Made by a program: the position numbers and the translations under genes. A stretch of DNA of 64,000 nt from Leuconostocaceae bacterium ESL0958 (GTDB taxonomy: Bacteria > Bacillota > Bacilli > Lactobacillales > Lactobacillaceae). The notes below the pieces were generated by a model that saw only the letters and a program-made list of their open reading frames with translations, searched no databases and was not told the DNA's origin. The first letter of the stretch is position 1. The number at the start of each line of letters is the position of its first letter. The stretch covers positions 124,001 to 188,000 of the forward strand of contig JAQTHT010000001.1 of NCBI GenBank assembly GCA_029433265.1, given 5' to 3'. This document shows positions 18,347 to 26,280 of this stretch, one piece after another.

Positions 18347-18517
18347 TTACTTGTCAGTCACTTGCTTACCGTTGTATTGCCCGGAAGGGGAAACACGGTG
18401 AGCAACGCGGTACTCACCGGTTGCCTTGTCCAAAGTAATGTTGGGCACGTTCAAACCGATGTGTCCGCGGCGATTACGCTTGTGAGACTTTGAGTTCTTG
18501 TTTGATGGGGTAGCCAT
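18347..18517 (-). CDS. rpmF: 50S ribosomal protein bL32, zinc-free type
   Basis: bL32 is a small protein of the large ribosomal subunit. The 56-aa product starts [19 protein letters not shown], the basic N-terminus typical of the family. The start ATG at 18517 lies behind a perfect SD AAAGGAGGTGCC; a longer in-frame extension upstream crosses this SD and the promoter and is rejected. Unlike the common form, the C-terminal half has no CxxC pairs; the zinc ribbon is replaced by [17 protein letters not shown]. It therefore belongs to the C-minus class, which does not bind zinc. Monocistronic with a strong promoter and a terminator. Confidence 0.85.
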   Translation of the reverse strand: MATPSNKNSKSHKRNRRGHIGLNVPNITLDKATGEYRVAHRVSPSGQYNGKQVTDK

Positions 18518-18556
18518 GCTGGCACCTCCTTTCGGGTTCGATTTATCAACTGTTAC

Positions 18557-18585
18557 AATATAACGAATTTTACCAACTTTGTCAA
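18557..18585 (-). promoter_or_regulatory. Strong rpmF promoter
   Basis: On the complement strand TTGACA (18580-18585), 17-bp spacer and TATATT (18557-18562). No obvious Zur-type palindrome overlaps it. Confidence 0.85.
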
Positions 18586-18625
18586 TGAATTTTGCCTTGC
18601 TTTTGTCAAATTGCGTAGCCAAACC

Positions 18626-18655
18626 TTACTCAAACCCCGCAGACTCTGGTAAAAT
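18626..18655 (+). promoter_or_regulatory. Promoter of the DUF1361 gene
   Basis: TTACTC (18626-18631) and extended TGGTAAAAT (-10 at 18650-18655), divergent from the rpmF promoter. Confidence 0.5.
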
Positions 18656-18714
18656 AGAGGCAATCATTCGGTAATTTTTTGTGTTACCAATCTTGACTGA
18701 AGGAAAGTTTGCGC

Positions 18715-19356
18715 ATGGTAAAAGATAATGTCAAAAGTATTGTCATGGTCCACCTTGTGGTGTTCCTCTTTATGGCTTTTGTCCAATTGACGCCCACTCA
18801 TTTTAACTTTTTGATTTGGAACGTCTTTTTGGCGCTACTGCCATTAGACTTTGCGCTCCTAACGTTAGTTGCTCGGACGCGTATTATCCAGGCGATCTTT
18901 GCGTTGCTCTGGCTGCTCTTTTTCCCCAATACCATGTACATGATTACGGACTTCATTCACCTGCAGTATATCTCGACTGCCTTGGATGTACGCTACCAGT
19001 ACTTTAACTATGCGGTGTTAGCAGCCGGCATCTTCATTGGGGTCTTCCTCGGCATCCTATCACTGGAAATTCTATTGAAGAAGTTCTTCTCGGGTCAGGA
19101 TGATTTCAAGGTCCTAGTCTTCCTAGGCTTGATGTCACTCGTTTCCGCCTTTGGGATTTACCTGGGCCGCTTCCTGCGGCTCAATTCCTGGGATGTTTTC
19201 ACGGATTTCCAAGGTGTGGTTGCCTCCTTCCAAGGGGCTTTGTCGCGGCACATGATTGCCTTTGTCATTCTCTTTGCCGGTACTCAGTTTGCCATTCTGG
19301 TGTCCTACCACTATGGCACGAAGCTCTTAGCAAACCTGACCCTTCAGGGTAAGTGA
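18715..19356 (+). CDS. DUF1361 family integral membrane protein
   Basis: The product of about 213 aa has six or so hydrophobic segments. It carries the DUF1361 signature WLLFFPNTMYMITDFIHL around residue 65, and GRFLRLNSWDVFTDF around 155. Its function is unknown; the family is widespread in lactic acid bacteria. ATG 18715 is chosen because AAGGA at 18700-18704 gives normal spacing; TTG 18709 in the same frame is too close. It stands alone between rpmF and a toxin-antitoxin locus. Confidence 0.82.
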   Translation: MVKDNVKSIVMVHLVVFLFMAFVQLTPTHFNFLIWNVFLALLPLDFALLTLVARTRIIQAIFALLWLLFFPNTMYMITDFIHLQYISTALDVRYQYFNYAVLAAGIFIGVFLGILSLEILLKKFFSGQDDFKVLVFLGLMSLVSAFGIYLGRFLRLNSWDVFTDFQGVVASFQGALSRHMIAFVILFAGTQFAILVSYHYGTKLLANLTLQGK

Positions 19357-19383
19357 ATGTGTGATATGCCGGGCCAAATAATG

Positions 19384-19416
19384 AAGGCGCCAGGACGAAG
19401 GTCCTGGCGCCTTTTT
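19384..19416 (+). terminator. Terminator of the DUF1361 gene
   Basis: AAGGCGCCAGGAC (19384-19396), loop GAAG, GTCCTGGCGCCTT (19401-19413) and T run. Confidence 0.93.
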
Positions 19417-19593
19417 GCTGGCATGGTTAGGTGTAAAGGGGGATGATGCATGCGGTTTATGATTAAATAATAGATGGGCGCGCAAATGCAAAGGAGCCTA
19501 GCAGACAAAGAAGATTTCATGAAGTTGGGAAGGACAAATCAACAAGAAAAACTTTACTCTAAATCACTTCTGTTCAGTTAATAGATCAAATGG

Positions 19594-19929
19594 TTAGTCA
19601 GTCACCAATCTTCGGACGATTGCTTGCCCCTTGCTGAAAATATGAGTCACATAGACTTTATTTTCATGATGATCGACATAGAAAATAGCCAGATATTTTT
19701 GCTAGGGCAGAAAGTATTGATAACGATGGGTGACTTCCGGCCAATCAAATCGCGCATCGACAAAGGGAAAATTATCAGCCGAAAAGGATAGTTTTTCTAA
19801 TCTCTTATTGATAGATAGCATTGTCTTTCTGGCAGCAGTTGGATTTTTAAATTGATCGTAAATATACTGGCCAAGATTGATGATTGCCTTTTGAGCAGCT
19901 GGCGTGACCAGTACTGCATATTTAATCAA
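19594..19929 (-). pseudogene. RelE/ParE-family toxin gene with in-frame amber codon
   Basis: Reading the complement strand from 19929 gives a RelE/ParE-like toxin, a ribosome-dependent mRNA endonuclease in that family. It opens MIKYAVLVTPAAQKAI, with TAARKTMLSINKRLEKLS in the second helix. After residue 75 (HRYQYFLP) there is a TAG at 19702-19704. The same frame then runs on without any shift: QKYLAIFYVDHHENKVYVTH, then FSKGQAIVRRLVTD and TAA at 19594. This tail holds the beta strands and the usual catalytic C-terminus, so one point mutation splits a complete 111-codon gene. The truncated 75-aa product should be inactive. It overlaps the antitoxin by 8 bp. Confidence 0.8.
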
Positions 19930-20221
19930 AACGATAGGCGGCTACTTCTTCGGCCGCTTGTTGGACTGATTTCGCTTGGGCACGGTGGGCTGCTAATTCT
20001 TGGTCCGACTCCTGCAACATTTGCTTTAATTCTGCGATGGCTCGATCACGTTGATTGTCAGTCGGTATCACCGCATCAAAAGGTAAGCGGTTTTGTGCGA
20101 CTAATTGTTTGGCGGCCATGACGACAAATGTATTAAAATTCAATCCAAGCGCTTCAAGACGGACATTTACTGCTTCCTTTAATTCATTGTCCATGCGGAT
20201 ACTGGTTGCTGATGTAGTCAT
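19922..20221 (-). CDS. RelB/DinJ-family antitoxin
   Basis: A 99-aa antitoxin. The N-terminus SATSIRMDNELKEAVNVRLE and GLNFNTFVVMAAKQLVAQNR match the ribbon-helix-helix DNA-binding fold of RelB/DinJ, with LPFD at the family's usual place. The Gln/Ala-rich helical C-terminus would wrap the toxin. Such antitoxins neutralise the toxin and repress their own operon. ACAGGAGAT lies upstream of ATG 20221. The end overlaps the toxin start, the normal antitoxin-first order. Its toxin partner is interrupted (see preceding entry), so the antitoxin may now be a relic or a stand-alone regulator. Confidence 0.85.
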   Translation of the reverse strand: MTTSATSIRMDNELKEAVNVRLEALGLNFNTFVVMAAKQLVAQNRLPFDAVIPTDNQRDRAIAELKQMLQESDQELAAHRAQAKSVQQAAEEVAAYRFD

Positions 20222-20425
20222 AATGGTATCTCCTGTAATATTTTAGATTCATTTTAACACAAAAAATGGAAAAGAAGGACAGAAAGCAAGGCAACATGAT
20301 TTGCGTTAAGCAGTTCCTTTCAACGGACCAGAGATAAAAACATCTAAAAATTTTCAAGGAGTGGCGCCGCACATGATGTGTATTTTGATCATGCTTCCTT
20401 TTTTGATTGGAAAGGAGCCGATTGC

Positions 20426-20454
20426 TTGACATCAACTAGGAATACTTGTATAGT
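20426..20454 (+). promoter_or_regulatory. Promoter of the infC-rpmI-rplT operon
   Basis: TTGACA (20426-20431), 17-bp spacer, TATAGT (20449-20454). Transcription would start near 20461, giving a leader of about 155 nt. Confidence 0.88.
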
Positions 20455-20460
20455 TATCTT

Positions 20461-20617
20461 TGTTGAACAAGCAGAAGCGCCCGCTTCTCGCCTAGTGACT
20501 CGCGTTGCTGGGCAGATACACGTTGTACACATGTACAGACAGGTAGAGTGGGTGGACATTGTCTACCCACTTTTTTCTTCTTTGTTCACAACAAAATTAT
20601 TTTGGAGGTACCTAGCC
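20461..20617 (+). promoter_or_regulatory. infC leader with attenuator (L20-leader type)
   Basis: The leader contains hairpin AGAAGC/GCTTCT (20473-20488) and an intrinsic terminator: AGTGGGTGGACA (20547-20558) pairs with TGTCTACCCACT (20560-20571), then six T, ending 41 bp before the start codon. In Bacillus the same operon leader binds ribosomal protein L20, which promotes premature termination. The position and shape here support the same autoregulation; the L20 binding itself is inferred. GGAGG at 20604-20608 is the infC SD. Confidence 0.7.
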
Positions 20618-21136
20618 ATAGCACGTCAACCACGACAAGTTGACCTTGTCAACGACAATATCCGCGCCAATCGGGTTTTACTGATTCATGACGGTAAAAA
20701 AGAAGAAATGACGACCCGCGATGCGCAACAAATCGCGGACAATCAGGGCTTAGACTTAGTTCTGGTTCAAGCAAACGGTAATCCGCCGGTTGCGAAGATC
20801 ATGGACTGGGGCAAGGCCAAGTTCGAGGCGCAAAAGCGTCAAAAAGAACAACGCAAGAACCAAAAGGTTGTTCAAGTCAAAGAAGTTCGCATGTCACCAG
20901 TCATTGATTCAGGTGATTTCGAAACACGGAAGAAGGCAGCCATCAAGTTCCTTGAAAAGGGTAACAAGGTGAAGTTGAATCTTCGTTTCCGTGGTCGAAT
21001 GATTACCCACCAAGACATCGGTCGAGAAGTCTTGGAGCGGATGGCCGATGAACTGGACGACATTGCCAAAGTTGAACAACGCGCAAAGATGGATGGCCGG
21101 CAAATGTTCTTGGTTTTGGCCCCTAAAAAGGGTTAA
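20618..21136 (+). CDS. infC: Translation initiation factor IF-3, ATA start
   Basis: IF-3 keeps 30S subunits free and proofreads start codons. The N-domain runs from about residue 10 ([18 protein letters not shown]), followed by a basic helical linker ([16 protein letters not shown]) and a C-domain with [17 protein letters not shown]. No ATG, GTG or TTG is available between the SD (GGAGG, 20604-20608) and the conserved N-terminus. ATA at 20618 sits 9 bp after the SD and gives a normal 172-aa product beginning (M)[12 protein letters not shown]. Rare AUU/AUA-type starts are a hallmark of infC, because IF-3 represses its own initiation at them. First gene of the operon. Confidence 0.9.
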   Translation: MARQPRQVDLVNDNIRANRVLLIHDGKKEEMTTRDAQQIADNQGLDLVLVQANGNPPVAKIMDWGKAKFEAQKRQKEQRKNQKVVQVKEVRMSPVIDSGDFETRKKAAIKFLEKGNKVKLNLRFRGRMITHQDIGREVLERMADELDDIAKVEQRAKMDGRQMFLVLAPKKG

Positions 21137-21186
21137 AACCGGACACGGCCTTCTAGGACTCAAAAAAACGATAGGAGAAATTACTC

Positions 21187-21384
21187 ATGCCTAAGATGAA
21201 GACTCACCGCGCTGCAGCAAAGCGTTTCAAGAAGACAGCTAACGGTGGTTTTAAGTCCGCCTCAGCCTTCACGTCCCACCGTTTCCACGGAAAGACCAAG
21301 AAGCAACGTCGTCAATTGCGTGGTACACGCATGATGAACAAGACAACGGTGAAGAAGTACGCCAAGATGTTGTCTACCCTTTAA
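21187..21384 (+). CDS. rpmI: 50S ribosomal protein bL35
   Basis: This 65-aa, very basic protein begins [20 protein letters not shown], the family signature, and ends near [18 protein letters not shown] lies before ATG 21187. It lies between infC and rplT in the conserved operon and should be co-regulated by the infC leader. Confidence 0.98.
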   Translation: MPKMKTHRAAAKRFKKTANGGFKSASAFTSHRFHGKTKKQRRQLRGTRMMNKTTVKKYAKMLSTL

Positions 21385-21425
21385 TCAAAAGGGCTCAAAC
21401 TTACATTATTTAGGAGGATTTACCC

Positions 21426-21845
21426 ATGCGAGTTAAGGGTGGAACAGTTACGCGCGCACGGCGCAAGAAGTTTATCAAGTTAGCCAAGGGTTACCGTGGC
21501 CAACGCCACATCAACTACAAGGTTGCCAAGCAACAAGTTTACAAGTCCTACTTGTACGCTTACCGCGATCGGAAGAACCGCAAGCGTGACTTCCGTAAGT
21601 TGTGGATTGCCCGCATTAATGCGGCAGCCCGCATGAACGGTTTGTCATACTCAAAGATGATGCACGGCTTGAACTTGGCCGGTGTCCAGTTGAACCGTAA
21701 GATGTTGGCTGACTTGGCCGTTTCCGACTTTGATACTTTCTCAAAGGTAGCGGACCAAGCGAAGGCTGCTTTGAAGCAGGAATCTGTTTTGGTACCAGAA
21801 CGGACTGCTGCAACAACTGAAAAGACTGTTAACGTAAACCGTTAA
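21426..21845 (+). CDS. rplT: 50S ribosomal protein bL20 with C-terminal extension
   Basis: bL20 is needed for early 50S assembly and, in Firmicutes, represses the infC operon through its leader RNA. The first about 118 residues ([20 protein letters not shown], then [20 protein letters not shown]) are standard. The protein here has 139 aa, with about 20 extra residues ([18 protein letters not shown]) not normally present. SD TAGGAGG precedes ATG 21426. Last gene of the operon. Confidence 0.97.
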   Translation: MRVKGGTVTRARRKKFIKLAKGYRGQRHINYKVAKQQVYKSYLYAYRDRKNRKRDFRKLWIARINAAARMNGLSYSKMMHGLNLAGVQLNRKMLADLAVSDFDTFSKVADQAKAALKQESVLVPERTAATTEKTVNVNR

Positions 21846-21851
21846 TCTTAG

Positions 21852-21877
21852 AAGACCAGATGACCATCTGGTCTTTT
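21852..21877 (+). terminator. Terminator of infC operon
   Basis: AAGACCAGATG (21852-21862) pairs with CATCTGGTCTT (21865-21875), followed by T residues. Confidence 0.9.
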
Positions 21878-22013
21878 TTCTTTTGGTCTACGGGCTGCCG
21901 GCCGCAACATTTGCTCAGAGAATATGGTAAACTAGTAATAATTGCAATCGAGACAAGAATCTGCTTTTAGGATTCAAACGTTGAACAAAAATAATTAAAA
22001 TAGAGGATTTTGC

Positions 22014-23855
22014 ATGACTGATTTACGAATTGTACCCATGGGCGGTGTTCGCGAAAATGGGAAAAACATGTATGCTGTTGAAATCGACGGCCAAATTTTC
22101 ATTCTGGATGCCGGCTTAAAGTATCCGGATACGGAACAACTGGGAATTGATGTTGTCATTCCCGACTTTGACTACTTGTTAACCAATCAAGAACGGATTG
22201 CAGGAATTTTCCTGTCCCATGGCCACGCAGACGCGATCGGCGCCTTGCCTTACTTCTTGCAACAAATTCAAGTACCTATCTTTGGGTCTGAATTTACGCT
22301 GGCGTTGGCCAAACTAGCCATTCATGAAGAAGGGGTCTTGGCAGACTTTGACGACTTCCATGTCGTCAACGAAAAGACGGAAATTGATTTTGGTGATGTC
22401 AACGTTTCCTTCTATAACACTACGCACACGATTCCTCAATCTCTTGGTATTGTCTTGGGCACGGATGCTGGCCAGATTGTTTATTCGGGTCACTTCAAAT
22501 TTGACCAGACAGCATCACCGGCCTACCAGAGCAATTACCAACGCTTAGCAGAAATTGGCCAGAAGCCGGTTATTGCGCTCTTGGCCGATGCAGCTGGGAC
22601 GGAGAATACCGGTAAGCCAGCGGCTAGTGAGCGGCAAATTGAAAACTATGTGTTGGAATCTTTCCAGGAAGCCAAGGGTAAGCGGATTATCGTCGCTGCC
22701 GTGGCCTCGAATATTCAGCGGATTCAACAAGTGATTAACGCAACGGCCAAGACTCACCGCCGCCTCATTTTGGCAGGGAACGATGTGGAACGGATTGTGA
22801 CGACGGCCTTAAAGGAAGGCCAGCTTTCCTTGCCAGTCGCCAAGAACGAACTCTTTGCCCACTTGAAGGACATGGAAAGTTTGCCAGCTGGCCAAACGGT
22901 TATTTTGGAAACCGGTCAATCCGGTGAACCAATTAAGAACTTACATCGGATGGCGAAGGGCGAAGATAAGCAAATTAGCATTGGTGCAGGGGATTTGGTC
23001 TTTATTACGACCACGCCTTCCTTTGCAGTGGAGTCCTATGTTGCCCAGACGCGGAACCTGCTCTTTATGCAGGGGGCTGACGTCAAGCAGATTTCTACTG
23101 ACTTGCGTTCCTCCGGCCATGGTTCCGTTGCTGATGTGCAGATGCTGGCTAATTTCTTCAAGCCCGACTTTATTTTCCCAATTTCTGGAGAATACCGGGT
23201 GATGGAAACAGCCCGGCAGGGGCTGTTGGCTATGGGCTACCAGGAAGGGCAGCTCCTCATGGCCAAACGCGGGGACTGCTTTGTTTATGACGGTCATAAT
23301 TTTGAAAAACAGGGTGGCTTAACCATTGGGGAGACCATGATTGATGGGGATTCCTTAGATGATATTGGAAACGTCGTCCTGCGTGACCGACGGATTCTCT
23401 CGGAAGATGGTGTCTTTATCACGGTCGTTACGATTGATCGCAAAAAGCGCAAGGTTGTTTCTAAGCCAAAGCTGACTTCCCGGGGCTTTCTGTATGTTAA
23501 GACTAACCGGGACTTAATGCAGGAGGCCAGCCAGAAAACGGTGGCTGCTTTGGAAGACTACTTGGAGAAGTCCAAGAGTTTTGACTGGAACGAATTGAAG
23601 AATTCTGTGCGGGAAAGCTTGTCCCGCTTCCTCTTTAACGAAACGGGCCGGCGGCCAATGGTGATGCCGGTGGTGATGGAAGTCAACCAGAACCGTCGAC
23701 CAAAGCATAAGAGTGGGCACCCACAGAATGGCCAGGCCAAAAAAGCTGGTGGAAACAAGGCCAAGGGGCACAAGCAGCAACCTGCTAAGCAGCATAAGCA
23801 AAAAGGGCAGGCTGGTCAAAAGGCCTCCCAGCAAAATCAAGAAGAGCAACAGTAA
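22014..23855 (+). CDS. rnjB: Ribonuclease J2 (degenerate metal site)
   Basis: RNase J proteins are metallo-beta-lactamase/beta-CASP nucleases in mRNA decay and 5'-end maturation. The 613-aa protein has the MBL domain (1-200), the beta-CASP domain (about 210-430) and a C-terminal dimerisation domain. The metal motif HxHxDH reads HGHADA at 69-74, losing the last His. The TGDFKFD motif of RNase J1 reads SGHFKFD, with His160 for Asp. These changes match the J2 paralogue, which has weak or no activity and works as partner of J1. The last about 45 residues are a Lys/Gln-rich tail. SD GAGG precedes ATG 22014. J1 is not in this window. Confidence 0.9.
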   Translation: MTDLRIVPMGGVRENGKNMYAVEIDGQIFILDAGLKYPDTEQLGIDVVIPDFDYLLTNQERIAGIFLSHGHADAIGALPYFLQQIQVPIFGSEFTLALAKLAIHEEGVLADFDDFHVVNEKTEIDFGDVNVSFYNTTHTIPQSLGIVLGTDAGQIVYSGHFKFDQTASPAYQSNYQRLAEIGQKPVIALLADAAGTENTGKPAASERQIENYVLESFQEAKGKRIIVAAVASNIQRIQQVINATAKTHRRLILAGNDVERIVTTALKEGQLSLPVAKNELFAHLKDMESLPAGQTVILETGQSGEPIKNLHRMAKGEDKQISIGAGDLVFITTTPSFAVESYVAQTRNLLFMQGADVKQISTDLRSSGHGSVADVQMLANFFKPDFIFPISGEYRVMETARQGLLAMGYQEGQLLMAKRGDCFVYDGHNFEKQGGLTIGETMIDGDSLDDIGNVVLRDRRILSEDGVFITVVTIDRKKRKVVSKPKLTSRGFLYVKTNRDLMQEASQKTVAALEDYLEKSKSFDWNELKNSVRESLSRFLFNETGRRPMVMPVVMEVNQNRRPKHKSGHPQNGQAKKAGGNKAKGHKQQPAKQHKQKGQAGQKASQQNQEEQQ

Positions 23856-23862
23856 AACTAAG

Positions 23863-23886
23863 GAAGGGCCCGGCAGGGTCTTTTTT
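23863..23886 (+). terminator. Weak terminator after rnjB
   Basis: AGGGCCC pairs with GGGTCTT across GGCA with G-U pairs, then a T run. Some read-through into the next gene is likely. Confidence 0.5.
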
Positions 23887-23908
23887 ATTAAATTAGAAAG
23901 GCAGGCAG

Positions 23909-24820
23909 ATGGTAGCAGCAGATTTATCGCAGGCAAAAGCAGCCGCACAAGCACAACTGGACCAAGGGGACTATGCCAATGCCGCTGCCTCCTGGTCGAC
24001 CATTTACCAGGAAGCCCCAACTTTTGACCACAATCAGCAGCTGTTAGCAGCCTTGGTCGGCGCTGATCGAGCGGCAGAAGGCGTGGTACTGGCCCAAGAT
24101 TTTTTGGCCCAGTACTTGCAGACAGCACAGCCTTTCATGAGCTACTTTGATGCGGTGCTCATGACCGGCCGTTTTATCACGGCCCGGCAGCTAGCCCAGC
24201 AGGCACCCGCCGGGGTGGCAGGGGCTTTCCTGTTAACGACAATTGCCGATGCAGAAGCTGCGCGCAGTCAGTCAGATGGAGCTGCTTTTGACAAAATCGC
24301 GGCCGATTTCTACCACATGGCGAATCAGCCCTTACAAGGGCAGGAAGCCATCTATCAGCAAGCGACTTTCTTGCCAGAAGACCGTTTTGTGCCGGCTGCT
24401 TTGTTCCTGCTACAGGATCCTTATTTGACGGCTATTTTAAGGACGACGATTCTTTCTGATTTACAGCAGTTGGGCTATAGTGAAACTGTACGTTACCGCT
24501 GGTTAGATGGTCAGGACGATCAAGTCGACTTACAAACGGTAGCAGCACCCTTTGATGACCCAATTTATCAGCAGCTTCTGACCAATTTGACCCAATTAGT
24601 CGGCGCGGATGACCCGCTGGCTGAGCAGTCCCTCAACGATCAGCTCAATTTGGAATGGCTACTGCTTTTTCCAAAGGGGACGGTGGTGACAGACCCAGCA
24701 GCCTGGGTCGAGCGAGACCTGGCAAGCTACTATCAGGAGCTCCCAGGAGCAGAACCGGCGGCGCAGCTGGCAGCCCATGACTTGGTGGCCGAGCAGCTGG
24801 GAAAGCTACTACTGGACTAA
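23909..24820 (+). CDS. TPR-like helical repeat protein
   Basis: A 303-aa, Ala/Gln/Leu-rich soluble helical protein. The N-terminus (AAQAQLDQGDYANAAASWST, residues 11-30) looks like a tetratricopeptide unit, and further helical pairs follow. No catalytic motif or signal peptide is seen. Proteins of this sort lie downstream of RNase J genes in related bacteria, and a scaffolding role is possible but not shown. AAAGGCAG gives a fair SD before ATG 23909. Confidence 0.65.
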   Translation: MVAADLSQAKAAAQAQLDQGDYANAAASWSTIYQEAPTFDHNQQLLAALVGADRAAEGVVLAQDFLAQYLQTAQPFMSYFDAVLMTGRFITARQLAQQAPAGVAGAFLLTTIADAEAARSQSDGAAFDKIAADFYHMANQPLQGQEAIYQQATFLPEDRFVPAALFLLQDPYLTAILRTTILSDLQQLGYSETVRYRWLDGQDDQVDLQTVAAPFDDPIYQQLLTNLTQLVGADDPLAEQSLNDQLNLEWLLLFPKGTVVTDPAAWVERDLASYYQELPGAEPAAQLAAHDLVAEQLGKLLLD

Positions 24821-24842
24821 ATCATCACTAGGAAAGCAGCGG

Positions 24843-24871
24843 TTTACAAAAAATTGGAAAAGCCGTATAAT
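24843..24871 (+). promoter_or_regulatory. tuf promoter P1
   Basis: TTTACA (24843-24848), 17-bp spacer, TATAAT (24866-24871). Confidence 0.85.
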
Positions 24872-24909
24872 AATTCTCGGCTTGAGTGCCAGAAAAATGC
24901 GTTAGGCGG

Positions 24910-24938
24910 TTGCCTTTACTGCTAACGCGTTGTAAAAT
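24910..24938 (+). promoter_or_regulatory. Possible second tuf promoter P2
   Basis: TTGCCT (24910-24915), 17-bp spacer, TAAAAT (24933-24938). It overlaps an inverted repeat GCGTTAG/CTAACGC (24899-24905 and 24922-24928) in the P1 transcript. Confidence 0.45.
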
Positions 24939-24952
24939 AGAAACATACGATT

Positions 24953-24970
24953 TTCTTGGGTATCCAAGAA
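24953..24970 (+). promoter_or_regulatory. Leader hairpin before the tuf SD
   Basis: TTCTTGG, loop GTAT, CCAAGAA form a 7-bp stem 10 bp before GGAGG (24981-24985). It could stabilise the 5' end or keep the SD open; no role is proven. Confidence 0.45.
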
Positions 24971-24993
24971 ATAAAATTTTGGAGGAAACTACA

Positions 24994-26181
24994 TTGGCTA
25001 AGGAAACTTACGTTCGCAATAAGCCCCACGTTAACATTGGTACGATTGGTCACGTCGACCACGGAAAGACCACTTTGACTGCCGCAATCTCAAAGGTTTT
25101 GGCAGAAAAGGATGGCGGAAAGGCAATGGACTTTGCCGAAATCGATAACGCTCCTGAAGAAAAGGAACGTGGTATTACGATCAACACTTCCCACATCGAA
25201 TACGAAACGGAAGCACGTCACTATGCCCACATCGATGCCCCAGGTCACGCCGATTACGTTAAGAACATGATCACTGGTGCCGCACAAATGGATGGTGCTA
25301 TCTTGGTTGTTGCCGCAACTGATGGTCCTATGCCACAGACGCGTGAACACATCTTGTTGGCCCGCCAGGTTGGTGTTGAATACTTGGTTGTCTTCTTGAA
25401 CAAGACTGACTTGGTTGACGATGAAGAATTGGTTGACTTGGTTGAAATGGAAGTTCGTGAATTGCTTTCCGAATACGATTTCCCAGGCGATGACATCCCA
25501 GTTATCAAGGGTTCTGCTTTGAAGGCCCTTGAAGGCGATGCTGACAACGTTGCTAAGGTAATGGAATTGATGGATGCCGTTGATTCTTACATCCCAACGC
25601 CAGACCGTGAAGCTGACAAGCCATTCTTGATGCCTGTCGAAGATGTCTTCACGATCACTGGTCGTGGTACTGTTGCTTCTGGTCGTGTTGACCGTGGTGT
25701 TTTGACTACTGGTACTGAAGTTGAAATCGTTGGTATGAAGGACGAAGTTCAGAAGACGACTGTTACTGGTATCGAAATGTTCCGTCGTACTTTGGAAGAA
25801 GCACAAGCTGGTGACAACATCGGTGCTTTGCTCCGTGGTGTTGACCGCGACCAAATCGAACGTGGACAAGTTCTTGCTGCACCTGGTTCAATCAAGACGC
25901 ACAAGAAGTTCAAGGCTGAAGTTTATGTCTTGACGAAGGAAGAAGGAGGCCGTCACACGCCATTCTTCACTAACTACCGTCCACAGTTCTACTTCCACAC
26001 GACTGATGTTACGGGTGTCGTAGAATTGCCAGAAGGCGTTGAAATGGTAATGCCTGGTGACCAAGTAACTTTCGAAGTTGAATTGATCGCCCCAGTTGCC
26101 ATCGAAACTGGTTTGAAGTTTACTGTTCGTGAAGGTGGCCACACTGTTGGTGCCGGAACGGTTACTGAAATCGAAGACTAA
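24994..26181 (+). CDS. tuf: Elongation factor Tu, TTG start
   Basis: EF-Tu delivers aminoacyl-tRNA to the ribosome as a GTP complex. The 395-aa length is typical. The G1 motif GHVDHGKT is at 19-26, G2 around GITIN, G3 DAPGH, G4 NKTD and G5 GSALK; domains 2 and 3 follow. The conserved N-terminus (M)[19 protein letters not shown] starts at TTG 24994, 8 bp after GGAGG. The longer upstream reading through an ATG covers the promoter region and is not real. Codon use is strongly biased (GGT, AAC, GAA, TTG), as expected for a highly expressed gene. Confidence 0.97.
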   Translation: MAKETYVRNKPHVNIGTIGHVDHGKTTLTAAISKVLAEKDGGKAMDFAEIDNAPEEKERGITINTSHIEYETEARHYAHIDAPGHADYVKNMITGAAQMDGAILVVAATDGPMPQTREHILLARQVGVEYLVVFLNKTDLVDDEELVDLVEMEVRELLSEYDFPGDDIPVIKGSALKALEGDADNVAKVMELMDAVDSYIPTPDREADKPFLMPVEDVFTITGRGTVASGRVDRGVLTTGTEVEIVGMKDEVQKTTVTGIEMFRRTLEEAQAGDNIGALLRGVDRDQIERGQVLAAPGSIKTHKKFKAEVYVLTKEEGGRHTPFFTNYRPQFYFHTTDVTGVVELPEGVEMVMPGDQVTFEVELIAPVAIETGLKFTVREGGHTVGAGTVTEIED

Positions 26182-26190
26182 TTTCGTTTA

Positions 26191-26218
26191 AAAAGTCCAA
26201 CTTAGGTTGGGCTTTTTT
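26191..26218 (+). terminator. tuf terminator
   Basis: GTCCAAC (26195-26201) pairs with GTTGGGC (26206-26212) with one G-U, flanked by A and T runs. Confidence 0.88.
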
Positions 26219-26231
26219 CTTTACCATAATC

Positions 26232-26274
26232 AAAAAGGGACCGCCATGCATAATCTTGCATGACGGTCCCTTTG
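26232..26274 (-). terminator. Terminator of the small-protein/methyltransferase operon
   Basis: AAAGGGACCG-CATGCA and TGCATG-CGGTCCCTTT form a long stem with one internal mismatch. On the complement strand it is followed by T residues. Confidence 0.8.
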
Positions 26275-26280
26275 TTTATG

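Noticed and set aside
19486-19580. Short open frame of about 25-30 codons downstream of the DUF1361 gene
   Set aside because: No SD at proper distance, no recognisable product; it overlaps the region just after the toxin pseudogene end.
20378-20617. N-terminal extension of IF-3
   Set aside because: It would start before the promoter and run through the terminator hairpin; IF-3 has no such domain.
24886-24993. N-terminal extension of EF-Tu from an upstream ATG
   Set aside because: It spans the leader and P2, and EF-Tu homologues start at the residue encoded by TTG 24994.
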